Origin: Serinus canaria
Lineage: Eukaryota; Chordata; Aves; Passeriformes; Fringillidae
Reading direction: 5' to 3'
Assembly: GCF_022539315.1 (NCBI RefSeq)
Contig: NC_066317.1
Span: forward strand, 44,610,435 to 44,674,434
DNA: 64,000 nucleotides
The position numbers and the translations under genes are program-made. Below are positions 13,401 to 50,106 of this stretch, piece by piece (position 1 is the stretch's first letter; each line of letters starts with the position of its first letter). The notes under the pieces were generated by a model. It was not told the origin of the DNA and did not search any database. It saw only the letters and a program-made list of their open reading frames with translations.

Positions 13401-15578
13401 GCAAAGACAGGTGTAATCCTCAAGCTACATTTAGCTCATTTTAGGAAATACGCAGGTATCATCTTGACAGCACACTTGTAACAAAAAAAGGTAGAGATTT
13501 GCACGGTAAGATGTGCTCTTCTTAGAGGACCTAGCCCTCATTCTGTTGGTAAATTGTCTGCCAGTCACAGCTGGAATGTGAGTTTTTGTGAAATCAGTCT
13601 AGAAAAGGACATTTTAAATTCAGCTTTCAGTGCCTTTTAATGCTGTTGTTGGATGAGAGCTTTGGCGTAATACAGGTTGAAGGAAGTCTATTAGTACCTG
13701 CCCTTGGTTTCACAGCCTCTGTGTAAACACCACCTTTGCCTCCGATATTGGCCTTTCCTCATCTACAGCTGCTCCTTTGCTGCAAACTTTGAGCCAGGTT
13801 TAACTTTGATTAATTTAATCTCTAACACCTTCCCTAGCTGTGGACTTGTCTCTGCTCTTTTCCTGCCTCTTCTCATTAACCCAAGGCACTCAGCTTTTTT
13901 TCCTCAGTTCCCCATTTCTCATTAATTTATTTTCCAAGAACCAAAAAGGGAAAATAATTATACATCGAAAACCCCAGGAAGTACCAAATTAAAACCAGGG
14001 AGCTGATTTGTGTCCTGAGAAGACTCCAAGGTCACAGTCCTCTACTGTTCCTCATTGTGACCAAGAAGCCTCCTTGACAGCTTCGACACACACAGAGCAG
14101 CTGTAGGAAAAAAAAGGACAAACATCACCCCTCTCCAGCTGTGCCTTCACATACACAGACAAATCCTGCTAGGAAATGACAAGGAGCAGCTAAGGGAAAT
14201 GGACTTCAGAGATACAAAACACTCATCACTGCCTGGCTTGGAAGGGATGGGATGAAAGAGGAAGTGTCAGATCCAAAGCAGAGCGTGCACGTACACCTGT
14301 GACTGTGTACACACAGCCATCTCACCCTGCAGAAGATGAAAAGCAGACAAACAACTCCCCTTGATAAGGAGTATGGCTATCTATGTTATTGCAGGCTAAT
14401 GACTGCACATAGGACAGAGTATAAACCTGACTTTTTGGAAATGGGAGAGATAAATAGAAATTAATCATGGCTTTCTTACAGTTCTGCTTTATGGGTGTGA
14501 ATATCTGAGACTGAAGGCAGTGCCTGAATATCCTACTCAGTATAGCTCCTGAACTTTCTTTCAGTTTTATTTAGATTGCTGCTAGTTATTAAAGCTCAAC
14601 AGGCAAATTCTAGAACTACTGAGCAACAGACTCCAGGATTCTCATTTTTTAAAAGTTACTTGCAAGTTGAAAAAGACAAGAGAAAGGATTTTTTTTTTCC
14701 CCTGACAAACCACTTAACCGAGTATACAACTCTACTTAATCAGCTGAATGCTGGTGGTTTTCCCACAGAGAGAATTTCTGGAGAAGCCCTGTAATCTGTG
14801 AGCTCCTGTGGACTTCTGGCAGGAGAGTGGGACTGGTGATGGGCTGTACCAGACTCCTTTGCCATGTCTTTGTGATGGATGGTGAAGACCCACCTACTGG
14901 AATCACAGATTTTTCACTTTCATTTGTGCACTGCTAACTTTCATCATTTAAGATAAACAACATCATGTGAAAAAAGCACAAACCTAAAGACCATCAAGTG
15001 GAACTGAAAGAACCCAGTCTGTTTTGTCTAGATTTTAAATCCTGCCTTGGAGGATCAGCTTATGACTCCTGTTATTTAGTACAGCAGTGCTTCAGGTTCT
15101 TACTTGAGCACCATAATCTTTTTGCCTCCTAGGCATCAATCAGGGTTAATAAGGTCAGCCAGAAAGGAGCAGATTGACCACTATGTAATCAAGACAGACT
15201 TTGAGTCAAAATCTTTCTATGCCAGTAGGAATATTTCCAGACTTGTACTAGAAGATGAATAGGGATGAAACAGCATATGAGGACTTTTAAAATAACCCTT
15301 TGATAATATTTTGGAAGCAGAGATAAAAATGTGCCTTAATTTACAAAGGATTGAAGAGTCATTAATTGAGGAACTGGAGAGGATTTTGGGAGACTGGTGC
15401 ATATTGTCCATGTATCATTTTGATAATACAGTTTCTCTGCTTCTCTGCTTCTCCATTTGGCACATTGCATCAAAATATGTATTTTTAAAGATGCAATCCC
15501 AGTGAGCTCCTGCACAGTTACTCACATGTATGGCCCTTCAAAACCTGTAGGTTTTAAACCCAAGGCCACTATGTGATT

Positions 15579-15639
15579 CAAAGTATTGCAGTGAGCATGA
15601 AGCAAAGTACCTCAGTGAGCACTGAGCAAAGTATTTGTG
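15579..15639 (+). repeat. Imperfect tandem repeat, about 24-base unit, 2.5 copies
   Basis: Units starting at 15,579, 15,603 and 15,627 each begin CAAAGTA; the first two continue to a shared CAGTGAGCA core. Intergenic. Confidence 0.7.
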
Positions 15640-18600
15640 TCCTCCAGAGCAAGGCTCAGGCAAATGACTCACAGCACCTGCAGGGAGGGAAGAAGGAGTC
15701 AAACTGATTTTCCAAAGTACTGACCACAGACATATCACAGGGGTGATGTGGCCTTAAGGGAGAGGAAGGACAGGAAAGGACAAAAGTGTTGTTAGTTTGT
15801 GACTTCCATAATTATATGTTGGCAGAATTAGGAGGGAGGGGGGGAAGCAGGAAAGACAAGTATTTATCAGTTGCCACTTTCTGCTTGTTGCCTGCAAAGG
15901 AATATTTCTGCCAATTTCTTTGCTAAAAGAGCTGAGCCTGCTGAAACCTAAAGTGAGGGGATTATATTGGGATAGGACATGAGTGGCACAGCCACTTCCC
16001 AGGTAGCCCCAGCTCTCCCAGAACCTTCTCATTACCTGACATCCTTTGCTTTCATTACTCCATCCAAAACAATAATTGCATTTTCATGCAAAATGTTCTC
16101 TGCTGAGAAACTGTTGCCCTTTTGTAGCTGTACATTCAGATAATTAGCAGAATTTATTATATAGAATTACTGACAAGTAAGATCACATGCAAAGGTTGAT
16201 AAGCTAAAACTGCATTTCAACAAGCCATTTTTGATGTAGTCATGACAATGTAATGAAAAGTTTGAAAGATGTACAATTTCTGTAATAAATGAATATTCAC
16301 TTTTGTTCTGAAGTATTAGTACTTATGTCTAGACTTTGAGTGCTTCCAATCACAGAGCTACTAAAGCCAGAAGAATGCAGATGGTTTGCAAAAATGGTAT
16401 ATCTTCAAGATGTGCCTGCTGTACTAAAAAGATTTGATCTCAGCCTAGGCTGGGGGTCATGTGAGATAGATAATAATTGAATTTTAATTTATTTTATTTA
16501 CTGCTATTTTTTAAATTGTTTATATTTTTAAACTATTTTTTACTATCTTCTTTTTTCCAGATTCATTAAAAAATTAGGAACTCGCAAACATTCCCAATAT
16601 TTGGAGTGCTTGTCTATTCAAAGAGAGAGAAGGTACAGTTATGTATATATAAATAAAGACAGTCTAATCTCATGACATCACGTCAGGTTCAACAATATAG
16701 TGACATAAAAATAATAATCTGACAGTATTTTAGCTGCTGCATGGCTGCTATGGAAAACTCAAGGTAAAATGAAGAATGGGTGATTTGGGGAGTTGACAGA
16801 AGGATCAGTTGTCAGCTGTACAAAACCAGCCCAGGCTGCAATGGAACTATCACTGCCATTACCTTCTGGCAGATGTTTGTATGGAGTAAAATGAGACAGT
16901 GGCCTACTCCCTTTGCTCTAGGTTACCCACACCTCTCTTCTCCAGACAGTGCCAAAAAAGCTCTCAGACTACTCCCTAGAAGAGAGGTGTCAATGCACAA
17001 ACTCAGCAAGGATGTCTCGAGTGATGGCAAGCACATCTAGAAGTACAAAACTTCATGCCAGAATCACAACATTCTCTGAGCCCTAAAGGAGCCTCCTTCT
17101 ATGCAGTAGTTTCTTTTAAGGTTTTGTGAAGGTGTTCTGGTGATGACCTCAAGGCTAAATCCTTAACTGTCCCTCTTGGTGATCCAGGAATGTCACACTT
17201 TTGACTTAGAGGTCTTGACCAGAGTCTTGCCCAATGCTCCTGTGGGAGTGAGAACAGAGGTGCTTTGTCCTGGACAAGGTGAGAGGGTTTCATCCCTGCT
17301 AGCACTCTAGGATGTGCCATAATATGGTGTTTATCCTGCCTAGTGCTTACACGGTATGGCTCCCCCTCCTACCATCTACAACTGTACAGGGGTCCTTCTA
17401 CCTCCCACACCAGCAGCAGATCCTGTTATTGGAGAGGTCTCCTAGAACAGAGCTAGTGTTCCTGCCACACCATGAGTGAGACAGGTCTCAGCAGTAGGGA
17501 CTGCTCTGTGTGTGGTAGTATGTGTGTGGCTGTGAGGGACCTCATCAGGAGCCTGGGGACAGCGTGATAGAGGGCTGCTGGAATCAGATATATAGTATTG
17601 GAGTGAGGGGAAGACAGGGAGGCAGGTTTGTCATGAGCTCCATCATCACTGCTCAGCAGACGTGTAAGAAATTCTTCTTTTCTACTGACTTGGGACTCTC
17701 ACGAGCCTCCTGCTCTCTTCCTGGTGGGGAGAAGAAGATAACCTGAGGAGTATTGTAACAAAATTCAGTGCTGGCACAGCAGAGCTCCCTGGCTGAGATG
17801 GTCTCAGGATTAATATGTTCACAGGTTGGCAATGTCTTTTATGAGCCCCATCCACACGGCTGGCAAAACCCAGGCAGCACCGGTGGCGTCTCTGACCAGT
17901 GTGAAGTTGTAAGGCTGTGGTGGGGCTCAGAGCCCTCTTTCCCATTACTCCTGAGCCATAAAGGTGAGGTGCCCGTGGGCAGGAGGCAGCCAGCAGGCAG
18001 ACATGTGCCCACGTACACGTGCCAATGCATTGTGCTCACACATTTGAGCCCTTGTGTTGGGGATCCCCTTGGAAAGGAGGCTCCCACCGGCTCCCAGAGC
18101 CGACTGCCACAGTGCAGAGCAGGGGAACAAAATGTCTCTTTCATGCCTGGGCATCCCTTATCCACAGTTTGAGCAGCAACCCAGCAGACACAGTTCTTTA
18201 TCTTCTATCCTCTATCCTCTCCCAACATTTATTTGGAACCTCAGGACGGAGGAGGTAAAAGTGGATTTCAACCGGGTCAAAAAAACCCTAATAGCCTGCT
18301 TTTTAGTCCATAGCAAAAATGGAATTTCCAGGAAAAAATCTGAATACCAAAATATTCAAGCCAAAAAATAAAGTTTTTAATTTTTGGCAGCTCAGGACAG
18401 GTTTGGGCTGCTCAGTTTTTGACAGTAAAGCAACATATATTCTCACCATTTTTTTCGTCTTCTTTTACAGTATGCTGACATTTTCAAATGCATTTTCTCT
18501 TGAAATGCAGTTTCTCTTGAACATTTTCAACAACGCTTTTTCACGGTATTTCATTCTCAGGGTCTCTCACTGCCAGGGGAACAGCCGAGGATCCAGGGAG

Positions 18601-21600
18601 GAGCCGTGGAAATGCATTAGCAATGCCAGCTCTCAAGAGCAGCTCAAAGTGGCACTGGACCCCTTCAGTTCTGGCCCTTGGCAGCAGCTGGTGTTGTCCA
18701 AGTTTGAAGTGGAGCAGAGATGCAGCAAAGCTCCCAGCCCTTCTCCGAGGGGAAGCTGAAAAGGGTAGGCACAGGAGAAAAGGGCCAAGTCAAATGCACC
18801 CTGGATCAAATGGTGCAGTCTTAGTGAGACAGCAGAAAAAGCAGACTGTGTCATGTCCCAGCATTGCCTCACTACTTGTGCCAAGCCTTGCAGTCAAGAG
18901 AGAGCATCTCCTGAGCAGCCCACAGCTGACCCCTGTACTTGCAACCAAAGGCAGCTTCAAAGCCTCCGTGTTGCTACATTACACTGTAGTTGGAAGTGCT
19001 CTGGAGGGTCCTCTATACATTCCTGTTTTTGCATTCATAAAAACCAAGGGCAAGCAGCTCTGACCCAGCCCAGGAGGGGCTGGCAGTGGTGCTCCTCCTG
19101 CTCTTCACTGAGAAATCTCTCTGAGCCAAAACCAGGGAGACACAGCTCAAAGAAGCATGGGAAGGTCTTGTGACAGAGTGGGAAAATACATTTAACTAAA
19201 TTCACCTGCATGTTTTTACTGAATAGAAGTGCTATGCTATTTTTTTCCTACAGGCTTCTTTTCTCCTTCAGGCCAGTCCACCTCCACTAACTTCTAGCCA
19301 AAGGAGTTCCCCCTTCATACACAGAGCATCAGTGTTGCAAACACATAACCAGGACTGCTGGAGGCAGACACCAGGAACTACACTAAAAGCAACTAAAATA
19401 TGCTGATGAAATCCCACTTCCCTGCTCATCCAGCCCATCAGACTAGAAATGATAGGGTTTCTGAGCTCCTCTGAGCAAACAGTGTGAAAATATAAGTCTT
19501 GGTTTGGTGCATGCCCAGAGTGTTGAACTAAGAACACTTGTCTCATATGTAAGCAGCTGCAAAACCTGATATTTACACAAGGATTCACAGAGATGAGAAA
19601 AGCCTGGTATTTTTTTTCTAGATGGCAGGCTCTGATTCAAATGGGAATTAATCTGGGAAAACCCTCTGGTTTGTATCATGCAGCATGCCAGGTTAAATGA
19701 CTAGAGTAGACTCTATTTTTTGTAAAATTGAAGATTAGCTTTCGAGCATTGACATCATTCCCACATCAATATAGTAGCATTTTTGTCTACCAAAGCAGCC
19801 ATCATTTTGCATGTCAAATAGATTGTGAAAAAAGCAGAACTCTACCTTTTAAAGCACTCAATCAACGAGATCACAAATGCACTTGGTATAAATACAATTA
19901 CACCTGTAAATGCTTTTTTGCAGAGCTGTCTCTGGGAACCCACACATGCTTGGCTTACCTTAGACAAGGTGGCTGCAATTGCAAAGCTTTAGAGCTGCCT
20001 TTAAATGGCTTGTCTTAGACTTGGGTATCAGCTGGCACATGCTTCTGCTGGCAACACAAGGGCTGTTGTCTCAGCCACCCAGAAGTAATATGCAAAAGAA
20101 GGCTTTTATGAAGCCAATGAGTAGAGCTGGAAAACCCAAGCCAGGTTTAGCTACCCAAGCCCCACCTCAAAGGGCTCGAGTACCTGATGTGAGTTTCTCT
20201 CATTTTGTTCAGATTTGTCAGGTGGTCTAATAAATGACACCCCCCTTCTTACAAAGCTTGTATCACTTTTATGGAGAAATGCTGAAGCAGACAATGCTCC
20301 TGCTGACAGAGGCCAGCAGAGCTAATGGCAGAGTGGATACAGCAAAGTCTGATACATCAGATTGCTGCAGGGAATAGCTTGCAAACTCGAGCTAACCTCC
20401 AACCCCCATGCTTTCTGGGGCTTACATTTTGGGGGTCTTGGTACATACATTAGGCTGGTCCCAACTATTTTTTTGAGTCTCACAAAGGCACATGAACCTG
20501 GCCCTCAGCTCAGCAGTGCTTTAGCTCCCCATCTAGCACCAGCACAGCACTGAAGCAACAAAAGAATGAATGCAGAGAAAAAGACATCATCTCAGGTGTT
20601 ATTAGGATATCTAAGGTATCACTTCTTGCCTCATTTTAAATCCTATTTTATTTTAAATCCCTCCCTCTCTCTCCACAAGAGGTAAATTTTTTGAGGCAAA
20701 AGGCAGAGTGCCCTTCAGCACTACCAGAAATAGCAAGGAGTTGCCAGTCTCATCCTGCGAAAAACTACAGTTATCACAATAGGTTCAAAGTTCTTCCAAA
20801 CAAAACAGTTGGAGCTGATGGACACTGTGTTCCTCCTATTGCTTTGAGAGCTCCAGCTATTCTGCCTCTGCAGTGGCAATACATCTGTGTTGCTGTGCAA
20901 GCAAAACCAGAGAAAAGATGAGGAAAAGAACAATTTCACATAATTTTTGTCTGTTGCTTCCATCTTGTGGCCAACTTGGAAAAGAAAAAAATGGGTTTTT
21001 ATTTCAGTAAAGTTACTATTAACAAATGAAAGGAAACTGGAATTTTTAGAGGTGGTTCTAATCCTTACCTCCAGCTGCTTGGATGGGAGTGAATTGGGGT
21101 TAGGAGCTAGGTTTTCCCTTTGAAAAGCATTGAACACCAATGCCAGCAGAGGAAGGGACTGGTGACTCCTCTGACACACACTCTGTTTTGGTCTCATACG
21201 AGCTGCTGTGCCAAGGGGTGCAGGACAGAGATGGGGTCAGGAGGACAAGCCCACGAGTGCTGAGCCCCACCCTCACCCGGCAGAGGCAGCAGTGATGGGA
21301 CTCTGGCAGAGTGCGGGCTCTGCTTCAGCTGCTGGCTTCATGAGCTAGCCCAGATCCATGAGGTCACTTTCTCTCTGCTTTGTTTTTGAGCCTACAAAGT
21401 CTTTTCTTTGTTTCCCTTTCATTTTTCCTGGGGGTTAGGCCGGCACACAGCTCCCATACCACACAGCCTCTAACAATGGGGATAACTTGATGGGACACAG
21501 CGATCTTGCTGAGACAGCTGCAAAGGCACCATGCCTCAGGTTTCCAGAGCCATGGGGGCATCTCAAGGGGGCTGGATAATTTCTTCCTGGCTTGTGAACC

Positions 21601-22994
21601 TGCTGCTTTTTCCACTCATAGCAACACAGCTTAGCCAAAAATCTTTTTACCTGCATAACCTAAAGTAATTCTCTTCCTATCCTCCTGGCCAGAAGCCTGC
21701 CCTTCTCTGCTCCTGGCACGGTGCTGCTCTCTCACAGCTCCTGTTTTCTGGGCACACTGCCTCTGCCCTCAGCACATTTCCAGCCAAATACTTGCTGAGG
21801 CCTTGAGACAGGGAGCAAGATGATGCATGGAACTCATGTTGGACCCCCAGTCTGGTGGAGCAAGGAGCTAGAATTTTGCCCCAAATGGGTCTGCTTCAGC
21901 AAGAAGGTGAGAAACTCACTCTCCATGCTCCCCAGCATGGATAGATATGCTCACAGGCACACACAGCCATGCCCTGTGCTCAGGAGGATGCTCTGTAGCC
22001 AGGCTCTTGCATAGAGAGAGATTTTGGTAGCCCCACACAGCAGGAATGACGAGTCCTTTGGTCCTTGTGTCTCACACAGCTGCTGAGCTGCCAGAAGAGC
22101 AGGTGCCCAGCCCAGCAGGATGTAAGGGCACAAGCACGTCCAGGGCTCTTTCCTGTCCCCCTGTGGTGACAGGAAGTGGACTGTGTCTGTGCAGGGCTAC
22201 AGGATAAAGGCTCCTTTCAGCAAGGACACACAAAGGAGAGCCATAACCTACTGTAACTCGTATCCAAGGCGAGGGCCAGGATGCTGCACCCCATGTGAGT
22301 GAGGACAGGGATATGTTAGATGGAGAGTTCGTCTCCCAGCAAGCTCCCAGCAAGAGAACAGTGACCACCCCAAGGAGAGAGGGTTGCTAACCTACCCATT
22401 CACAGGGCATTCCCAGAGCCAGCCTTGCCTGGCTCCCTCTGGAAAACCGTGACAGGCTTTCGTGCAGGAAGTGCAGCTGCCAAGTTTAACTCTGATTTCA
22501 GGTTGAAATCTTCCAAATATTCTCAAATTCACATTCAGTTACACACGCTGTGTAAAATTGGTTACCGTGGGAGCACAGAACCATACTAAAAACTTGGTGT
22601 GGTTCACAATGGTGGTGGGTTCCTGTAGCCAGGGGCCTTTCCTGAGTGTGTGCAGACCAGCAGGCATCAACCCCCCAGCACACATTTGCCAAGGCCAAGG
22701 GTTTCATCCTGTGCAGGGATCCCAGTGCCCAGCCACTCACCCACCCAGTGCTGGAGCCCCATACCTGCTGTGTGCTGGGAGATAATACGACTGCCCACAG
22801 ATGTCACCTGGCATCCTGGTCATTTGCTGCCAGCACTCCCTCACTGTGCCCATGGAAGGGCTCGGAGACGTGGTTGTCATTACTGATTGATGGCTTCACA
22901 GAGAACTCAAAGACCTCTTGAGGGAAAAAAATCCCTGAGCAAGACTGATTCTTTATAACCATCTTTCAAGAAGTGAGTATAGACCCCTCACATA

Positions 22995-25900
22995 TCCTTA
23001 AATTATATATCATTTATTGAAATATAGAGATCTTAATTTACAAGATTTTTTCAAAGACAAAATATCAATAGGGGCATTTTTGAAATACATTTTGTGCCTA
23101 CCATCACTCAGGCCAGTTTGCCCTTCTTCAAACATTTCACAACAGCCATCATTTTGGAAACACTTCCTTTTTTATTATTCTAAAATATAACTTTTGGACA
23201 TTCAAAGTGCAACAGTTAACGTGCCTGTGGAATATATCACAGTAAAAAAAATATAAACAAAGGCAGTGATATAGCTGTCATAAATGTTTTGGCAGTATTC
23301 TAGAAGTCTATATAAAAATACTTATATACATATTGATGTATAACATCATCATATCTCACGTCCTTCATCATGTTATAGGACCATTTTGTACAAGTTGCAG
23401 ACCACGCTGTAAGGAATTGGTTGGCCATTCCAAATCAAAAGCTGCATTTCGTAGGATAACACTGATTGTCGTTATACAATTACTGTAGCAAAAGGTTTGG
23501 GAATATCTCTTCCAGTGGCTTCTCAAAAAGTAAGCCATAAAAAAAAAATAAGTCTGTAATACTGATAACATTGTGAAACTAAACAATTCATCCTTTCACC
23601 CTTCTCCCACTCTAGTAAAACCTCTCTCTTCCTCTCCTTCTCATTCCAGTTTCCAGGCCAGCTTGTCTGATTCCAAGCCTGCAGTGAGCTGGGTTTGGCT
23701 AGACCCTTGCCAGGGATGCAATTGATCTGTACATCACTCATGACAAGATGGGGAATTAACATTACCATGTTCCAGAAAGTGAGCCAGCTCTGGTTCACTG
23801 GCTGAGTCTAGCCTGAGATGCACTGTGAGATACAGAATGAGGCTGGTGAGGGGAAGGCAAAGCTGCATGAAAATGTCCTTAGATTCCAGTAACTGATATA
23901 ATAAAACATGCTGGGGCTGATTTTCAAACCCTGAAGAACACTAGGCCATGTGCAAAAATGCAGGTGAAATTGCTTGCCTAATTTGAATGTGCAGTTGTAA
24001 AGACTATACATGCAAATTAAGGCACATGTCATCTCAAGTGGCCATCCAGATATCTGCGATGTCCGTAGACAATTTGTGTTTCCTCAATTCATAGTTCGTA
24101 ACTGGAGGGAGATTTCACACCATCTCATCTGTCCTGGCTATATCAGGAGTCTGTGTTTCACAGTTGTCCCCGTACAGAGCTCAGTGACATGTTTGGCAAA
24201 AGCATGGTCCCAGGAAGACACTTGTTCTTGATCTGTCGAATGCAAGAAGTAGAGGATGCACCATCAATCACCATTCCTTCTGATTGTCAGCTTCCATCGG
24301 GGTTGAAAATGTGGGGGCTCGCTTCAGGTCCTCTTTTCACACTTGCTGTGATCTTGTGCATGGCCTCAGCCAGGTGACAGCTTGAAACCCAGACCCAGAA
24401 TTACTTGCCTGTGCAGTGTCCCATGCTGTGACACTGCCAGTATTGCATTGGCTTTTATTTGATCTGTAGCTGTCCACAAGTGACGTCAAGGGGACTTACA
24501 AGGCTTTTTGTAGGGCCTTATGAAGGTAGACTGTAGTTTAACATGGCAGCATGCTCTGTCAGTCACTCTTTCACACTTCCTAGGAAAATACTGCAAATGA
24601 GTTTGCACCACATTTGCATTGGTTGTATGGTAACAGAGGCTGGGCATATCCTATGAGGTGCTCATTGCACTGAATTAGGGCAAAGCTTGAAAGCTGAGTA
24701 CCAGAAAGGATGGAGCCCTTGGCAGTGATATAATTTTTTTCACATGTAAGTCTTCCAAAGCATCATAGCTCAATAACACATTGTACAGTGATAGCAGTAA
24801 TCACAATTCTTTGTTCATTTAAGTGGTGTCAAAAACCAACAATTGCAGGCTGAGAGCAGATTCATTTTCATGCATCTTCTTCCAAAAAACACTCCTAGAA
24901 GCATTTACCTGTTGTAGATACAGTCTGCAAAGATAGTAGAGATTTCTGCTCCTGTTTAAACTTGAAAACCTAAGACAGGAATATTTTCTGCATGTTTTTT
25001 CTGCTTATTTGAAGTTGCATTTCAGGCTAGAAGAAATGTCTTTGTTTCTTGAACAGTTTAAATATCAAATCAATTCTTCAGAGCTAACCTCAGGATAAGA
25101 TTTCTTTTGAGTACCATGAAACACTAATTGCTGGGTATTGCTGGTGGTTTATCATAATCTTCCATTCTCCAGCATCTTGGAAATCTGGTATAATTTTTTT
25201 TAATTGAAATTTTTAGGACCTCACCTAATTCTACTTGAAGTACATTTGATTAGAAAAGCTACTCAGCTCATGAAAGAAAAAAAATCCTAAATTTTTTCTC
25301 CATGTTAAAGTAGTTTTAACTAACCAGAACAATTACCATACTGTGTAAATAAAAAAATGAAAAAAATTTTTCATAAAATTTTTTGGGCTGGAAATTTCTC
25401 CCCTGCACTTTAAAAAGTGTTTTGATATTGTGCTTTTACTGAAGGACAATGGATTGTAAAATATACATTTAGTGTTACTGAAAACAGTAGTAGTATTATT
25501 TTGAAAACAGCTACCTTCTATAGTTAATAAAGACTTACTAGGTTTCTAACACCTATTATAGACTGAATTTTAATTATCATTATTATTATCATTATTATTC
25601 CCCTTTACTTGCATTAATGGTGGAAAGTAACATGTATTATAGTACCGGTCAGTCCCTTATGGTTTTAGACCTTTTTGGTCCAAAAGTGGTTTTTGCATGT
25701 TCTTCAATTCACATGGTAGTTCAACAGCAGCTGACATTGAGATTGAGGGAGGAAGTACACAGAATTCATGAATGACCTCTTCTAAAATCCATGGCATATG
25801 TTCAATGTGCACCTCAAAAGATCCTTGAGTAGACAATTATTTACATAATTACAACGGCAAAGTATTGCTGCAGTGGGAAATTGATCCATCAAAGTCATAT

Positions 25901-26216
25901 GAATGCCCTTGAAACACAAAACCAGTCTGTTTGTGGCCTTTCCCTTCATCCTCCTACCAGTTGGAATGGCAAACAACACTGAGATGCTACTGAAGTACTG
26001 CAAGAAGCAACACTAAAAAAAAAATCCATCTTCAACATGTCTCTTTCATTTATACTCAGGCTGAGTCCTCTGCCCATTTCTGGGAGTTCCTTTCTACAAA
26101 TCCACCTCCTCTTCACATCCTTGACGTTGCAATAAAGTGGTTTTCTCTGTGGAGCAGAAGTCTGTAGACAAATGGGGAAGCTCCCCCGTGCACAGAGCTG
26201 GCAGGTGTCCGTGGGG
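22995..26216 (-). other. PDGFRA: PDGFRA 3' UTR
   Basis: About 3.2 kb of noncoding exon continues from the stop codon with no further splice evidence seen. Its length fits the long human PDGFRA 3' UTR. It is AT-rich, with many ATTTA-like and poly-U stretches on the minus strand, notably 25,180-25,620. The distal 350 bases (about 23,000-23,350) are markedly AT-rich. The left boundary is set by the poly(A) signal and is approximate. Confidence 0.8.
23013..23018 (-). terminator. PDGFRA: Poly(A) signal for PDGFRA (AATAAA)
   Basis: The minus strand reads AATAAA here, followed about 15-25 bases later by a G/U-rich run (GGATATGTGAGGGG, about 22,982-22,995). That is the expected arrangement of signal and downstream element, giving cleavage near 22,995-23,000. 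A second AATAAA at 23,171-23,176 could serve a slightly shorter transcript. Confidence 0.7.
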
Positions 26217-49795
<23,579 letters not shown>

Positions 49796-50067
49796 AGCTG
49801 CCAACAACTGAAACAGAAAGGAGAAGGCAAGAGAGAGATAGTTAATGGACTGACAACTGTATAAGAGCAGGACCCCTCTTCTGCAGCGCCCAAGGGCAGC
49901 TTCCCATCACTCCCCACAGTGTCACGAAGAGGAGTGACCCAGGGACCTCAATTCACGGCCACAGCCCAGTGAGACTCATGCCACCCACCTACTGCCACAA
50001 GGTGCGTGTGGCCACAGGCTGATCACAGGCAGATGAGACACCACCACCCTTTCTCTCCACTGGCAGT

Positions 50068-50106
50068 GTAAGGAGCCCAGTCCTGGTGTAAGGAGCCAAG
50101 TCCTGG
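50068..50106 (-). repeat. Direct duplication, about 20-base unit in PDGFRA intron 1
   Basis: GTAAGGAGCCCAGTCCTGG is followed immediately by a copy with one substitution. Confidence 0.75.

Larger units (their letters stand above)
6564..22994. other. Intergenic DNA between the CR1 fragment and the PDGFRA 3' end
   Basis: About 16 kb with no gene recognised. It includes a slightly CpG-richer patch at 6,880-6,960 that ends in a donor-like CTCG/GTGAGT, the GGT microsatellite and one small tandem repeat. The 17.3-18.2 kb and 21.2-22.9 kb parts are more GC-rich but show no coding signature. It could hold PDGFRA or KIT enhancers, which cannot be seen without comparison. Confidence 0.65.

Noticed and set aside
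1..22994. Search for KIT exons or another gene downstream
   Set aside because: No kinase, Ig or other conserved coding pattern is visible on either strand, so KIT lies outside the window.
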